In this document: positions 20,829 to 29,750 of the stretch, one piece after another
Layout: each line of letters begins with the position of its first letter
How positions within the stretch are numbered: position 1 is the first letter of the stretch
NCBI RefSeq assembly: GCF_003202915.1
Contig: NZ_QGLP01000005.1
Span: forward strand, 598,721 to 662,720
Source of the DNA: Gilliamella apicola
GTDB lineage: Bacteria; Pseudomonadota; Gammaproteobacteria; Enterobacterales; Orbaceae
Direction: 5' to 3'
Length of the DNA: 64,000 bases
Position numbers and translations under genes: made by a program
The notes under the pieces: generated by a model
The model's database searches: none
Told to the model about the DNA's origin: nothing
What the model saw: only the letters and a program-made list of their open reading frames with translations

Positions 20829-20854
20829 CGAAATAATAATCATTATCAATTATA
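20829..20854 (-). promoter_or_regulatory. Candidate Fur box and -10 element for the ABC pair
   Basis: Bases 20829-20847 match the 19-bp Fur consensus GATAATGATAATCATTATC at 15 of 19 positions, including AATAATCATTATC. The minus-strand -10 hexamer TATAAT (20849-20854) is immediately upstream. A Fur dimer here would cover the transcription start, the usual arrangement for iron repression. Only base matching was done by eye. Confidence 0.65.
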
Positions 20855-20937
20855 AATTGCGAAATAACAATTCTTTTTATACATTGCATGATTTATCTTC
20901 GCTATTATTTAGATAGATATTACCTTAGGTAGAAAGG

Positions 20938-20969
20938 TATCCTATTTTGGCAATATTCAAAATAGGATA
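20938..20969 (-). terminator. Probable terminator of the ssp operon
   Basis: A 12-bp perfect inverted repeat (20938-20949 and 20958-20969; arms TATCCTATTTTG/CAAAATAGGATA) with an 8-base loop lies about 50 bases after the sspB stop. On the minus strand it is followed by only a short pyrimidine run (CCTTTCT), so termination may be weak. It separates sspB from the ABC operon promoter. Confidence 0.55.
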
Positions 20970-21017
20970 ATGAAATTAGGTTAATAAATAAAAATAATTA
21001 GGAGTAGCTAAGAGCAG

Positions 21018-21422
21018 TTATTTAACAACCCGGAAAGGATTAGCTGGTTTGTTTTTTTCTGATGGTTTATTTGTGCCTTCCCTTAATGCTTTGTAATGCG
21101 GTTCATCTTCAAATCCCATCCCCACTCCATTTTCACGGGCATAGATAGCTTCAATGGCGGCCATTGGTACCACGATATGTTGCGGAACGCCGGAAAATCT
21201 AGCATTAAATTCAATTTGATCATTAGTTACCAAATATTGCCCAACAGATTGAGGAGCAATATTAAGTATTATCTGATTATCTTTTACAAACTCTTGAGGA
21301 ACTAATACGCCATCAATTAAAGTATTAACCACAATATAGGGGGTTAACTCATTATCTAAAATCCAATCATAAAACGCCCTAAACATATAAGGACGACGAG
21401 GAGTCATATTATCAAGTTCCAT
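21018..21422 (-). CDS. sspB: ClpXP protease specificity-enhancing factor SspB
   Basis: SspB is the adaptor that delivers ssrA-tagged proteins to ClpXP. The 134-residue protein keeps the substrate-binding core (TPRRPYMFRAFYDWILDN, then IEFNARFSGVPQ and AIYARENG). At the far C terminus is the ClpX-tethering tail FRVVK. The acidic linker between core and tail is much shorter than in E. coli (165 residues). It follows sspA by 48 bp, as in enterics. Confidence 0.95.
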   Translation of the reverse strand: MELDNMTPRRPYMFRAFYDWILDNELTPYIVVNTLIDGVLVPQEFVKDNQIILNIAPQSVGQYLVTNDQIEFNARFSGVPQHIVVPMAAIEAIYARENGVGMGFEDEPHYKALREGTNKPSEKNKPANPFRVVK

Positions 21423-21470
21423 AATGGCTACCTTGTTGAATTACTAAACTGTAATTTTTAAAATAAAATA

Positions 21471-22103
21471 TTATGCTCTTATTTTTCTTTCATCTTCAGT
21501 TAACGAGCTTATAAAAGCAGGACGTTCAAAAATACGTGCCATATATGAAAGATAATTTTTCTCAGCAATTTTCGGCAATTCAATACCTATCATCGGTAAA
21601 CGCCAAAGTAATGGAGCAAAATAGCAATCGCACAAAGTAAAATCATCACTCATAAAATAATCTTTTTCTTTAAACATGACAGATATAGAAACTAAATCAT
21701 CAAGTAAATTTTTACGTGCTTCTTTGGCTTTGCTACTATCAGGATCTGCTAAGATGGTTTCGTAAGCACTGTACCACTCTTTTTTAATACGATACATTGT
21801 TAATCGAGAGTTTGCTCTAACAATTGGGTATACCGGCATTAATGGTGGATGAGGAAAACGTTCATCTAAATACTCTAGTGCAATATGTGGTTCATATAGA
21901 GTCAGGTCACGATCGATTAATGTTGGAATTGAACCATATGGATTAAGATCCAATAATTCTTGAGGTAAATTATTTGCTGTAACAAATTCAACCTCAGCGG
22001 TTACCCCTTTTTCTGCCAACACGAAACGAATCTGATGGCCGTAAATATCAGTTGTATCACAAAATAATGTCATTACAGAACGTTTATTAACAGCAACAAC
22101 CAT
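21471..22103 (-). CDS. sspA: Stringent starvation protein A (RNA polymerase-associated)
   Basis: SspA has a glutathione-S-transferase fold, binds RNA polymerase and acts in starvation and acid-stress responses. The conserved start NKRSVMTLFCDTTDIYGH and the YLDERFPHPPLMPVYP segment identify it. ATG 22103 has GGAG six bases upstream; a GTG two codons earlier is less likely. The product is 210 residues. It is the third gene of rplM-rpsI-sspA-sspB, but an intrinsic terminator after rpsI and its own TATAAT (22137-22142) suggest separate transcription. Confidence 0.94.
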   Translation of the reverse strand: MVVAVNKRSVMTLFCDTTDIYGHQIRFVLAEKGVTAEVEFVTANNLPQELLDLNPYGSIPTLIDRDLTLYEPHIALEYLDERFPHPPLMPVYPIVRANSRLTMYRIKKEWYSAYETILADPDSSKAKEARKNLLDDLVSISVMFKEKDYFMSDDFTLCDCYFAPLLWRLPMIGIELPKIAEKNYLSYMARIFERPAFISSLTEDERKIRA

Positions 22104-22353
22104 GTTCACTCCAAATATGCAAATTTAAAATAAGTTATTATATGATCACTATTCTAGCAAATTGGATAACAAATTTGTTAAAAAAAATGTATTTTCTTTT
22201 GTTTTTTCTAAGAATAGTCTTTTTAAACTTTTGTTAATGGCTTTTAAAAGAAGTGAAACAGATGTAATAAAATAACTTATCTAATTGAATAATATATAAT
22301 TAAATTAAAGATAAAACCATAGATATTGTAGCTTATTGAGCAATGAAAAATTT
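22104..22353 (-). promoter_or_regulatory. sspA upstream region (250 bp, non-coding)
   Basis: This stretch between the rpsI terminator and sspA holds no supported gene. It contains a minus-strand TATAAT at 22137-22142 about 35 bases before the sspA ATG, and the GGAG ribosome-binding site. The rest is very AT-rich, with a long poly-T/A region around 22176-22225. No further structure was recognised. Confidence 0.45.
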
Positions 22354-22381
22354 AAAAAAAACCCAGCATAAACTGGGTTTT
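22354..22381 (-). terminator. Intrinsic terminator of rplM-rpsI
   Basis: On the minus strand, AAACCCAG and CTGGGTTT form a perfect 8-bp stem around a six-base loop. It is followed by seven to eight T residues. It lies about 25 bases after the rpsI stop. Confidence 0.92.
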
Positions 22382-22404
22382 GAAACAAATTTGTAACGTA
22401 ATAA

Positions 22405-22800
<396 letters not shown>

Positions 22801-22808
22801 CTATCCCC

Positions 22809-23237
22809 TTAAATATCTAATACTTGCGGTTGTTGTGCCGCATGATTGTGCTCACTACCAGCATAAACTTTAAGTTTACGGTACATTGCACGACCAAGAG
22901 GACCTTTCGGTAACATGCCTTTTACAGCAATTTCGATGACTTGTTCAGGATGACGTTCAATCATTTCTTTAAAAGTCGCTTCTTTAAGTCCACCAATGTA
23001 GCCAGTATGACGATAGTAGATCTTATCAGTGCGTTTTTTGCCTGTTACAGCAACTTTTTCTGCATTGATAACGATAATATAGTCACCTGTATCAACATGT
23101 GGTGTATATTCTGCTTTGTGTTTACCACGCAAACGGCTTGCGATTTCAGTAGCTAAACGACCTAACGTTTTACCTGCTGCATCGACAACATACCAGTCGC
23201 GTTTAACTGTTTCTGGTTTAGCTGAAAAAGTACTCAT
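22809..23237 (-). CDS. rplM: 50S ribosomal protein L13
   Basis: L13 is an early-assembly large-subunit ribosomal protein. In E. coli it also regulates its own mRNA. The 142-residue product has the family signatures [25 protein letters not shown] and MLPKGPLGR. It is first in the operon with rpsI. In its leader a short hairpin (AACAGT/ACTGTT, 23363-23386) could relate to L13 feedback, but no match to the known leader structure could be verified. Confidence 0.98.
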   Translation of the reverse strand: MSTFSAKPETVKRDWYVVDAAGKTLGRLATEIASRLRGKHKAEYTPHVDTGDYIIVINAEKVAVTGKKRTDKIYYRHTGYIGGLKEATFKEMIERHPEQVIEIAVKGMLPKGPLGRAMYRKLKVYAGSEHNHAAQQPQVLDI

Positions 23238-23514
23238 TTGTATTTATCCAAATTTTAATTAATCTCACGTTAATAAATCAATTGATTTATTTACACTTTT
23301 TGATCGCTACTATTTAATTAACTAACCCCTTCGAGTTGTTATACTAAATGTTGACAATCGAAAACAGTATTGGGAAGAACACTGTTGTAACGTGGGTGGC
23401 AATATTATACAGAAATAATACAAAAGCGCTAGGATTTATAATAAAAAAAGCATGGCGATAAAAAACAGTAACTGCTACACTTTTACCTAACATTCACAAA
23501 TACGATAAAGATTG

Positions 23515-24135
23515 ATGGAAAACTTAATTCAACTTACAGAGAAAGATTATATAAGTAAAGGGTTACACCGCAAATGCTATCATCATCCCGATGATCCTAA
23601 TAAATGTATCAAGGTTAATTATAATGATGGCGCAGAAGAAGAGACCAACCGTGAAATTGCTTATTATAAACATCTTATAAATCGCAACATATCATGGGAT
23701 GTATTAGCCAAATATTATAGTCCGGTAACCACTAACTTTGGCCAAGGTCATGTTTTTGAGCTTATTCGAGATTATGATGGAAAAATCTCTATACCATTAG
23801 AAAAATACCTATTCGATGAACAGTTAACCAAACAATATTATGCAGCGTTAGTTGTATCACTTAAAGCATTAAAAGTCGCATTACTAAAAGATCGCATTAT
23901 TACAATGACAATCAAAAGTAAAAATATACTATTTCAGCACTTATCAGCTGAAGAAAATCGCTTAATTATTATCGATAACATAGGTAATTCGACCTTTATT
24001 CCTATCGCTAATTATGTGGGATTTTTTGCCAAAGCAAAAATTGAACGCACATGGCAACGATTTTTATCATCACTTATTCGAGAAAATCAGCATAATACAT
24101 TAATTACTAAGTTAATTGATGAAGTGAATCATTAA
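23515..24135 (+). CDS. yrbL: YrbL-family protein
   Basis: YrbL is a kinase-fold family protein that in E. coli and Salmonella belongs to the PhoP/PmrA regulon; its biochemical role is not settled. The 206-residue product has KGLHRKCYHHPDDPNKCIKV at the start and an internal IIDNIG, in place of the catalytic loop of kinases. ATG 23515 is preferred over the adjacent TTG 23512. A TATAAT lies at 23437-23442. Its 3' end overlaps the convergent pmrB gene by 29 bases. The pairing with pmrAB fits the known regulation. Confidence 0.87.
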   Translation: MENLIQLTEKDYISKGLHRKCYHHPDDPNKCIKVNYNDGAEEETNREIAYYKHLINRNISWDVLAKYYSPVTTNFGQGHVFELIRDYDGKISIPLEKYLFDEQLTKQYYAALVVSLKALKVALLKDRIITMTIKSKNILFQHLSAEENRLIIIDNIGNSTFIPIANYVGFFAKAKIERTWQRFLSSLIRENQHNTLITKLIDEVNH

Positions 24136-25207
24136 GTCTGACTTCGGCAATAGTACCCATTTTATGGTCTTGCCGATTTCTTAAAGTAAATTGCCCATGA
24201 TGTAATTTAGTTATACGGTTGACAATACTTAAACCTAACCCTATTCCATCATGTTTACGATCCATTCTGAAAAAAGCTTGAGTTAATTTTTCGGTTTTTG
24301 ATTCATCAATCCCATATCCTTCATCTTTGACCGCTAATATAATTTCTTCTGAACCTTTATAAAAACAGATAGTGATTTTACTTTTATTCGGACTATATCG
24401 ATTACTGTTTTCTACTAAATTACGAATCAATAAACGAATCAAGGTCGCATCACCATTAAAAGTAATATTATTACTCGCAATTTGCCAATCAATAGATTGT
24501 TGTTTTTGTTCGGTTAACTCAGTTAATTCATCATAAAGAGGGAGTTGAATATCATCATAAAAATTAATTTTTTGATAATGACCTAAAGTAAATTTTTGAT
24601 TTGCACGAGCTAGCAACAACAGTTGTTCCACAGTACTAACTAAGCGATCTATACGTTCGATTAATTCATGACAATCTATTTTTTCTTTAGCTTCTAACAA
24701 TTCTAAATGTAAGCGAATTCCGGCTAATGGCGTGCGCATCTCATGGGCAACATCAGCAGTAAACAAACGTTCTTGGGAAAGCGTATTATTGAGTCTTTCA
24801 AACAACTTATTTAATACCGTAGTAATAGACTTAATTTCTCGCATATTACTAATCGGATTTATCGGTTTAAGATTATCTTCGGTTCTTTGATTAAGATCTT
24901 TTTCAAGTATCTCAAGTGGTTTAGTAATCCATTTAATTGCCTTATAAGCTAAAAACAGGGTCACAACCATCATGGAAAATACTGAACAAAACAATGCAAA
25001 AATTGCTTCTAACTCTTCATGCTCAATCACTTCAGCTATTTTATTTTTACTCAAGGTTAAATTAACTAAAGCATCAATTTGTTCTTTACTTTCATACCAC
25101 AACCAAAAAACCGTGATGATTTGGCAAATTAACATAATTGCACCCAACGTAAGAAATAGATTCCAACGAATACTATGACGGATGTTATTCAAAGACTTTT
25201 CAATCAT
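24107..25207 (-). CDS. pmrB: Sensor histidine kinase PmrB (BasS)
   Basis: This is an inner-membrane sensor kinase of 366 residues that in enterics senses Fe3+, Al3+ and low pH and controls lipid A modification. There are two membrane helices (about 15-35 and 64-90) around a short periplasmic loop, rich in Glu (IEHEELEAI). A HAMP domain and the phospho-acceptor H-box FTADVAHEMRTPLAG follow. The ATPase shows N-box LVENSNRYSP and G-boxes DEGYGID and GIGLGLSIV. The whole chain tracks E. coli BasS, including the LWLW..SKEQID segment. The gene order is pmrA then pmrB, 32 bp apart. Confidence 0.9.
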   Translation of the reverse strand: MIEKSLNNIRHSIRWNLFLTLGAIMLICQIITVFWLWYESKEQIDALVNLTLSKNKIAEVIEHEELEAIFALFCSVFSMMVVTLFLAYKAIKWITKPLEILEKDLNQRTEDNLKPINPISNMREIKSITTVLNKLFERLNNTLSQERLFTADVAHEMRTPLAGIRLHLELLEAKEKIDCHELIERIDRLVSTVEQLLLLARANQKFTLGHYQKINFYDDIQLPLYDELTELTEQKQQSIDWQIASNNITFNGDATLIRLLIRNLVENSNRYSPNKSKITICFYKGSEEIILAVKDEGYGIDESKTEKLTQAFFRMDRKHDGIGLGLSIVNRITKLHHGQFTLRNRQDHKMGTIAEVRLNDSLHQLT

Positions 25208-25239
25208 AAATTTGCCATATAATAAGAATAAAAAAATAA

Positions 25240-25902
25240 CTAACTATTAATATTTAGTTGATAACCATATCCACGTACGGTTTTAATTAAATCTTTACCG
25301 ATTTTATTACGTAGTGCATGAATATAAACCTCAAGCACATTTGAATTGGGATCACTTTGCCAATCATAGAGGTCATTTTGTAATAAGCTTCGGTGCACTT
25401 TTTCACCCCCTTTTAGCATCAGTCGAGATAATAAAATAAACTCTTTAGGCGTTAATATCACCTCTTGATTATTTAAAGTGACTTTTTGCAGTTTAATATC
25501 AATTGAAATAGGACCATAACTAACAACATTATCTGCTGTTCCTTGATTTCGACGAATCAACGCCCTTATTCTGGCTAACAATTCGGTTAAAGCAAACGGT
25601 TTAATTAGATAATCGTCAGCACCAAGATCTAAACCTTCAACTCTATCTTCAATTGTGTCGCGAGCAGTTAAGATAAGAACCGGAATATCGATATTTTTTT
25701 TACGCCATCGACTAAGTAACGCTAAACCATCACAATCTGGTAGCCCTAAATCCAGAACAATTAAACTAAACTGCGCAAACTCGACAAGCTCTTCAGCTTG
25801 CTTTCCATTCGATGCAACTTCACAAACATAGCCATTAGAGGTTATCGCATCATATAAACCTTTTTGTAATAAACTATCATCTTCTACTATAAGAATTTTC
25901 AT
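25240..25902 (-). CDS. pmrA: Response regulator PmrA (BasR)
   Basis: This is an OmpR-family regulator of 220 residues. The receiver domain has the acidic pair EDD, the phospho-acceptor Asp in VLDLGLPDCDG and the conserved Lys in YLIKPFAL. The winged helix ends with TVRGYGYQL. It closely matches BasR (ILTPKEFILLSRLMLKGGEKVHR). An upstream open frame would add 15 residues, but ATG 25902 aligns with BasR and has AGGTA upstream. It forms an operon with pmrB and has a PmrA-box-like repeat in its own promoter. Confidence 0.93.
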   Translation of the reverse strand: MKILIVEDDSLLQKGLYDAITSNGYVCEVASNGKQAEELVEFAQFSLIVLDLGLPDCDGLALLSRWRKKNIDIPVLILTARDTIEDRVEGLDLGADDYLIKPFALTELLARIRALIRRNQGTADNVVSYGPISIDIKLQKVTLNNQEVILTPKEFILLSRLMLKGGEKVHRSLLQNDLYDWQSDPNSNVLEVYIHALRNKIGKDLIKTVRGYGYQLNINS

Positions 25903-25934
25903 TATAATGTTACCTAATGTAGAATTGAGAAATG

Positions 25935-25951
25935 TTAAAGTTAACATTAAG
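25935..25951 (-). promoter_or_regulatory. Candidate PmrA box before pmrA
   Basis: On the minus strand the sequence reads CTTAAT-GTTAA-CTTTAA, starting about 50 bases before the pmrA ATG. The first half-site fits the PmrA/BasR half-site (YTTAAK) exactly, and the second, 11 bases later, is degenerate. This would allow autoregulation. Confidence 0.45.
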
Positions 25952-26031
25952 AACTATTATACGCTTTACAATTTATTCATTGAGCTTATTAAAAAATTTA
26001 TATTATTCAAATAGTTATAATATAGCGGTAA

Positions 26032-26568
26032 CTATTTAAAACTATTATAACGTATAATCCCTATTTTTTTGACTAAATAAACTGATATAAAACTGAACAA
26101 AATACCCACTAGTATATCTAATGGCCAATGAACGCCTAGATAGATACGACTCCAACAAACTAACAATGCCACAACCGTACATAAATAAGCTAACGCCTTA
26201 AACTGCTTTTTATAATTTAGATAAATTGTGAAGCAGATAGTCCAAACAAAAACCGCATGCTGACTAGGAAGAGAGCTAGTTTTGTCATGAGCTAAATAAT
26301 TAGTACCAATATTTTGTACAAATGGTCGCGGTAAATAAAAAAGATGCCGAATGATGAAGGTTATGATGCATGCTAATGCTAACCCTAAAGCCATTTTTAT
26401 AATTAACTGTCTATATATAGGTCTAAATAAAAAATATATTACCAATATACCGATAAGTGCTAAGATTAAATATTTAGCACAAAAGATAGCAAAGAGAATA
26501 AATAATTTAGAAGCTTTTTCCTGAGCATTAATTAATAAAAAAAGATGAGTGTTCATATCAAGCAACAT
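26032..26568 (-). CDS. PAP2-family phosphatase, YbjG/BcrC-like
   Basis: This is an integral membrane phosphatase of 178 residues with about five or six helices. The three PAP2 motifs are visible: RHLFYLPRP, PSQH, and SRIYLGVHWPLDI. The start (LFLLINA) and the overall chain resemble E. coli YbjG, an undecaprenyl-pyrophosphate phosphatase also reported under PmrA/PhoP control. Recycling the lipid carrier, or a related lipid A phosphate transfer, is therefore likely. It lies just downstream of pmrA in the same direction but with its own promoter region, which contains a CTTAA repeat pair. Confidence 0.82.
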   Translation of the reverse strand: MLLDMNTHLFLLINAQEKASKLFILFAIFCAKYLILALIGILVIYFLFRPIYRQLIIKMALGLALACIITFIIRHLFYLPRPFVQNIGTNYLAHDKTSSLPSQHAVFVWTICFTIYLNYKKQFKALAYLCTVVALLVCWSRIYLGVHWPLDILVGILFSFISVYLVKKIGIIRYNSFK

Positions 26569-26614
26569 ACAACGACCTATATAACAATATTTAATTGTAA
26601 TTTAACTAATAAAG

Positions 26615-26631
26615 CTTAAAAGAACCTTAAC
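26615..26631 (+). promoter_or_regulatory. Candidate PmrA box before the PAP2 gene
   Basis: Two direct CTTAA repeats (CTTAAA at 26615 and CTTAAC at 26626) are spaced by 11 bases, the spacing of PmrA/BasR sites. They lie 47-63 bases before the PAP2 start, in reverse orientation relative to that gene. The neighbouring pmrAB genes make the site plausible. Confidence 0.5.
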
Positions 26632-26678
26632 AACGATTTTGAGCTTTATATAGATGTTTTTATTTCATGAAACAATAT

Positions 26679-27377
26679 TTAAATATTTATCTTCTTTCTT
26701 CGAGTAAATAAATGAAGCTTCGGTAACACTGATACGCTGAAATCAAGTGCAGCACAAATAATAAAATAGACAATAATAACAAACAAAAATATTTCAGTTG
26801 GATAAACCATACTTCGATTATTAATTTGAGTAGCAATAAAAGTAAACTCGGCAACACCAACTATATAGGCTAAAGAGGTATCTTTAATTAATGATACCCA
26901 TTGATTAACAAATGATGGTAGCATCATTTTTAACGCTTGTGGCAAAATAATAAAAAATATGACCTGTTTTTTATTTAAGCCCAATGAAAAAGCTGCTTGC
27001 CATTGTTCTTTGGCAATAGCAACCATTCCCGCATGTACAGAGTGTCCAATATAGGCCCCGCCAATCAAGGATAAAGCAAAAATAACAGTGGCGATAGCCG
27101 GTACATCGACATTCAATAACACGGGTAATAAAAAATAAGTCCAAAATATCAGCATAATGACGGGGATAGCTCTTAAAAAGCCCAAAACCACAACTAAAAG
27201 TTGACGTAAAAAACCTCGACAAACAGTCAAACCAATACCAGCAAAAATTCCCAAAATAGTCGAAAAGATAATAGCCACAAAGCTCATCAACAATGTCAAA
27301 ACAATGCCGCCAGGGAAGTTCCCCCACAATAGGTAATCTAAATTATTCCAAATAACTTCAAAACCTTTAAAATCCAT
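26679..27377 (-). CDS. Polar amino-acid ABC transporter permease (second)
   Basis: This is an inner-membrane permease of the His/Glu/Gln/Arg family, 232 residues with about five helices. The EAA loop that docks the ATPase is recognisable (KEQWQAAFSLGLNKKQVIFFIILPQALK). It follows the first permease by 6 bp and is the last gene of the operon. Two permeases plus a binding protein is the Glt/Art-type arrangement, but no ATPase gene accompanies them. Confidence 0.86.
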   Translation of the reverse strand: MDFKGFEVIWNNLDYLLWGNFPGGIVLTLLMSFVAIIFSTILGIFAGIGLTVCRGFLRQLLVVVLGFLRAIPVIMLIFWTYFLLPVLLNVDVPAIATVIFALSLIGGAYIGHSVHAGMVAIAKEQWQAAFSLGLNKKQVIFFIILPQALKMMLPSFVNQWVSLIKDTSLAYIVGVAEFTFIATQINNRSMVYPTEIFLFVIIVYFIICAALDFSVSVLPKLHLFTRRKKINI

Positions 27378-27383
27378 AATGCA

Positions 27384-28103
27384 TTAGACCTTGTTTAATC
27401 GCTTTGATTGATAAATATTACCAAAGGTACCCACCATCACAATAGCTAAAATATATAAAAATGTGGCTATCGCAAAGTCCTGAAATGTTTTTAGCGATTC
27501 GGTTTCAACTTGGCGTGAAACATAAGATAGTTCCAAGACGCCAATTGCCATTGTTAAGGAGGAATTTTTGATAATATTCATATATTGACCAATTAGTGGA
27601 GGAAATGCGATACGAATGCTTTGCGGTAAAATAATAAATCGCATACTTTGCCAACGAGTAAGACCTAAAGCTAATGATGCTTGTTCTTGTCCGTTACTTA
27701 CGCCCAAGATTCCTGCACGAAATTCTTCAGCAATAAAAGCACTCGAATAACATGTTAAACCAATTAATCCAATAATAAACTCAAAAGAAGGTATTTTTAA
27801 CGTGAAAAAAAGCAGTTGGATTTGTGGTTCATCAAATAACCATATTTTAAATTCCACCGGTAATAAATTACCGACACCAAAATACCAGAAAAAAAGTTGC
27901 GGTAACAATGGAGAATAACGAAATATGGCGTTATAACCGATGATTACGGCTTTGATAATTTTGATTTGGCTTTGTTGAGCAATAACTAGCAAAAATCCCA
28001 ATATTGTAGATAAAATGATGGTTAAAAATGAAATAGCAAGCGTAACTAAAAAACCATCCCACAACCACCACAAATAACGTGGCTCTAGTAATTGCTCAAA
28101 CAT
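27384..28103 (-). CDS. Polar amino-acid ABC transporter permease (first)
   Basis: This is a 239-residue membrane permease with the EAA loop NGQEQASLALGLTRWQSMRFIILPQSIR and five or so helices. It starts three bases after the solute-binding-protein stop, indicating tight coupling. It pairs with the downstream permease to form the channel. Substrate is probably an acidic or other polar amino acid, judged only from family. Confidence 0.86.
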   Translation of the reverse strand: MFEQLLEPRYLWWLWDGFLVTLAISFLTIILSTILGFLLVIAQQSQIKIIKAVIIGYNAIFRYSPLLPQLFFWYFGVGNLLPVEFKIWLFDEPQIQLLFFTLKIPSFEFIIGLIGLTCYSSAFIAEEFRAGILGVSNGQEQASLALGLTRWQSMRFIILPQSIRIAFPPLIGQYMNIIKNSSLTMAIGVLELSYVSRQVETESLKTFQDFAIATFLYILAIVMVGTFGNIYQSKRLNKV

Positions 28104-28106
28104 TAT

Positions 28107-28934
28107 TTATTGACCTTTACCAATTTTGAAATCACCACGAGGCATGGTTGAATTAGTATCTGGTCCAAACCAACGGTTATAAATAGTTAAGGCTTCACCA
28201 TCATTTTCAAGTTTTAATAATATTTGGTTAACTTTTTCTTGCAAACGAGTTTCCCCTTTTGGAATACCAACAGCTTGATATTCTTGAGTAATACTAAATG
28301 GTGAAATTTCGAAAGCAGCCCGTTGTTCTTCAGGAAGATTAGCTAGCAAACCAATTAACTTCGCATCGTCTTGAGTAATAGCTTGTACCACACCATTGCG
28401 TAATGCGGCAAAAGCAAAAGGCGTATCATCATATGAGATCACTTTAGCGGTTGGGAACTTTTCACGTAACGTAATTTCCATTACTGTTCCTTTATCTGCT
28501 CCTATGCGAAGATTTTTAAGGTCATCAGCAGTTTTTAATAACCCTTTTTTAGCTACAAACTTCTGACCGGTAGCAAAATAAGGTAAGCTAAAATCGACTG
28601 TTTTAGCCCGCTCGTCAGTAACCGTAAAGTTTGCCACAATTAAATCCGCTTTTTGTGAAGTAAGTAGAGGAATGCGATTAGCTGGATTAGTAGGAACGAG
28701 TTCGACTTTTACCTTTAATGCTTTGGCAATTTCATTGGCATAATCAACATCAAGACCGGCAATTTTATTGGTTTTTTCATCAATAAAGCCAAACGGAGGA
28801 TTACTATCAAAAACAGCAATCTTAATCTCCCCCCGTTTTTCAATATCATCCAAACGATCTGCATAAGCAGAATTAACATTCAATAATGTACCGATTAAAG
28901 CAACAGCTGTTAACGATTTAGTTAGAAATTTCAT
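28107..28934 (-). CDS. Amino-acid ABC transporter substrate-binding protein
   Basis: This is a periplasmic family 3 solute-binding protein of 275 residues. A signal peptide with cleavage after AYA (about residue 25) is visible. The ligand-site pattern includes NPPFGFIDEKTNKIAGLDVDY and LIVANFTVTDERAKTVDFSLPY. The arginine in DERAK normally binds the amino-acid carboxylate. It is first in a three-gene operon with two permeases. The 276-bp region upstream (28935-29210) presumably holds its promoter and shows only a 7-bp inverted repeat (29022-29040). Confidence 0.88.
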   Translation of the reverse strand: MKFLTKSLTAVALIGTLLNVNSAYADRLDDIEKRGEIKIAVFDSNPPFGFIDEKTNKIAGLDVDYANEIAKALKVKVELVPTNPANRIPLLTSQKADLIVANFTVTDERAKTVDFSLPYFATGQKFVAKKGLLKTADDLKNLRIGADKGTVMEITLREKFPTAKVISYDDTPFAFAALRNGVVQAITQDDAKLIGLLANLPEEQRAAFEISPFSITQEYQAVGIPKGETRLQEKVNQILLKLENDGEALTIYNRWFGPDTNSTMPRGDFKIGKGQ

Positions 28935-29210
28935 GACAGATCCTCAATAAGGTAATTTGGTGTTTACTTAAAAAGTCTACCAATAAACACTCTTAGTGCT
29001 AAATAACAAAAATTTACATCTATATAACTATTGGTTATATGTGATAATTAGCCTAAAAATTAATTGACTTAAGAGGATAGATAGCGAGATAAATTAACCA
29101 AGACTTTACAACATTGTTATAAAAACAACCATATAAGTCTACTGTAAAGTCAAATAATGCGTTTACAATAAACTTAAATAGGATTTAACTTAATCTTAAT
29201 GAAATTACAA

Positions 29211-29678
29211 TTAGATAATTTCTACAGGAACTTTGAATACTGCTTTTCGAACTTTCTTAGGCGTATCAACCATACACAATGCTTGATGTGGTTCTCCTGG
29301 ATAAAAAGTAGCAAAATCCCCCTCTTTTAGATGAATAGAATTAGTCAACAAAGGTTGTTCTAGAATAAAAAGATCTGGTTTTTTCTCAAAATATGAATCA
29401 GAACTACAATCATTTAATCCATAACGGATAATTTCTTCACCGTCTAAAATTAATTGAATATCTAAATATTTTTTGTGAAATTCAGTATGCCTATCTTGAA
29501 TTGGTGAAGTAATTGAATCACCTATATTATAAAACCATTTTTCACCCTCTAATTGATAACGACCATCGCCTAAACTTTTTAAATAATTTAGGCTTGTTTC
29601 TGGCTGAGACAAAATATCATATAACGATTTTGGTAGTGTTGCTAATTTCAAAAAATTCATATTCCCTGCAATCATCAT
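29211..29678 (-). CDS. YhcH/YjgK/YiaL-family protein (NanQ-like)
   Basis: This is a 155-residue cupin-like beta-sandwich protein. In E. coli the homologue NanQ (YhcH) belongs to the sialic acid regulon and speeds conversion of the cyclic sugar toward its open-chain form. Family signatures include HKKYLDIQLILDGEEII and DFATFYPGEPHQALCMV, whose Glu and His residues form the metal site. Two adjacent ATGs (29678, 29675) are possible behind GGAGAG. It is the last gene of the minus-strand arm of the sugar-acid cluster. An anomer- or ring-opening role for the aldolase substrate fits this context. Confidence 0.85.
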   Translation of the reverse strand: MMIAGNMNFLKLATLPKSLYDILSQPETSLNYLKSLGDGRYQLEGEKWFYNIGDSITSPIQDRHTEFHKKYLDIQLILDGEEIIRYGLNDCSSDSYFEKKPDLFILEQPLLTNSIHLKEGDFATFYPGEPHQALCMVDTPKKVRKAVFKVPVEII

Positions 29679-29750
29679 TACTCTCCATTACATTGTTTAA
29701 AATAATATCTAATCCAATATTGCCCATCAAAATTGATGGGCTAGATTAAA

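Noticed and set aside
23238-23514. PmrA or PhoP box in the yrbL promoter region
   Set aside because: No CTTAA or GTTTA direct repeats with 11-bp period were found, only a TATAAT.
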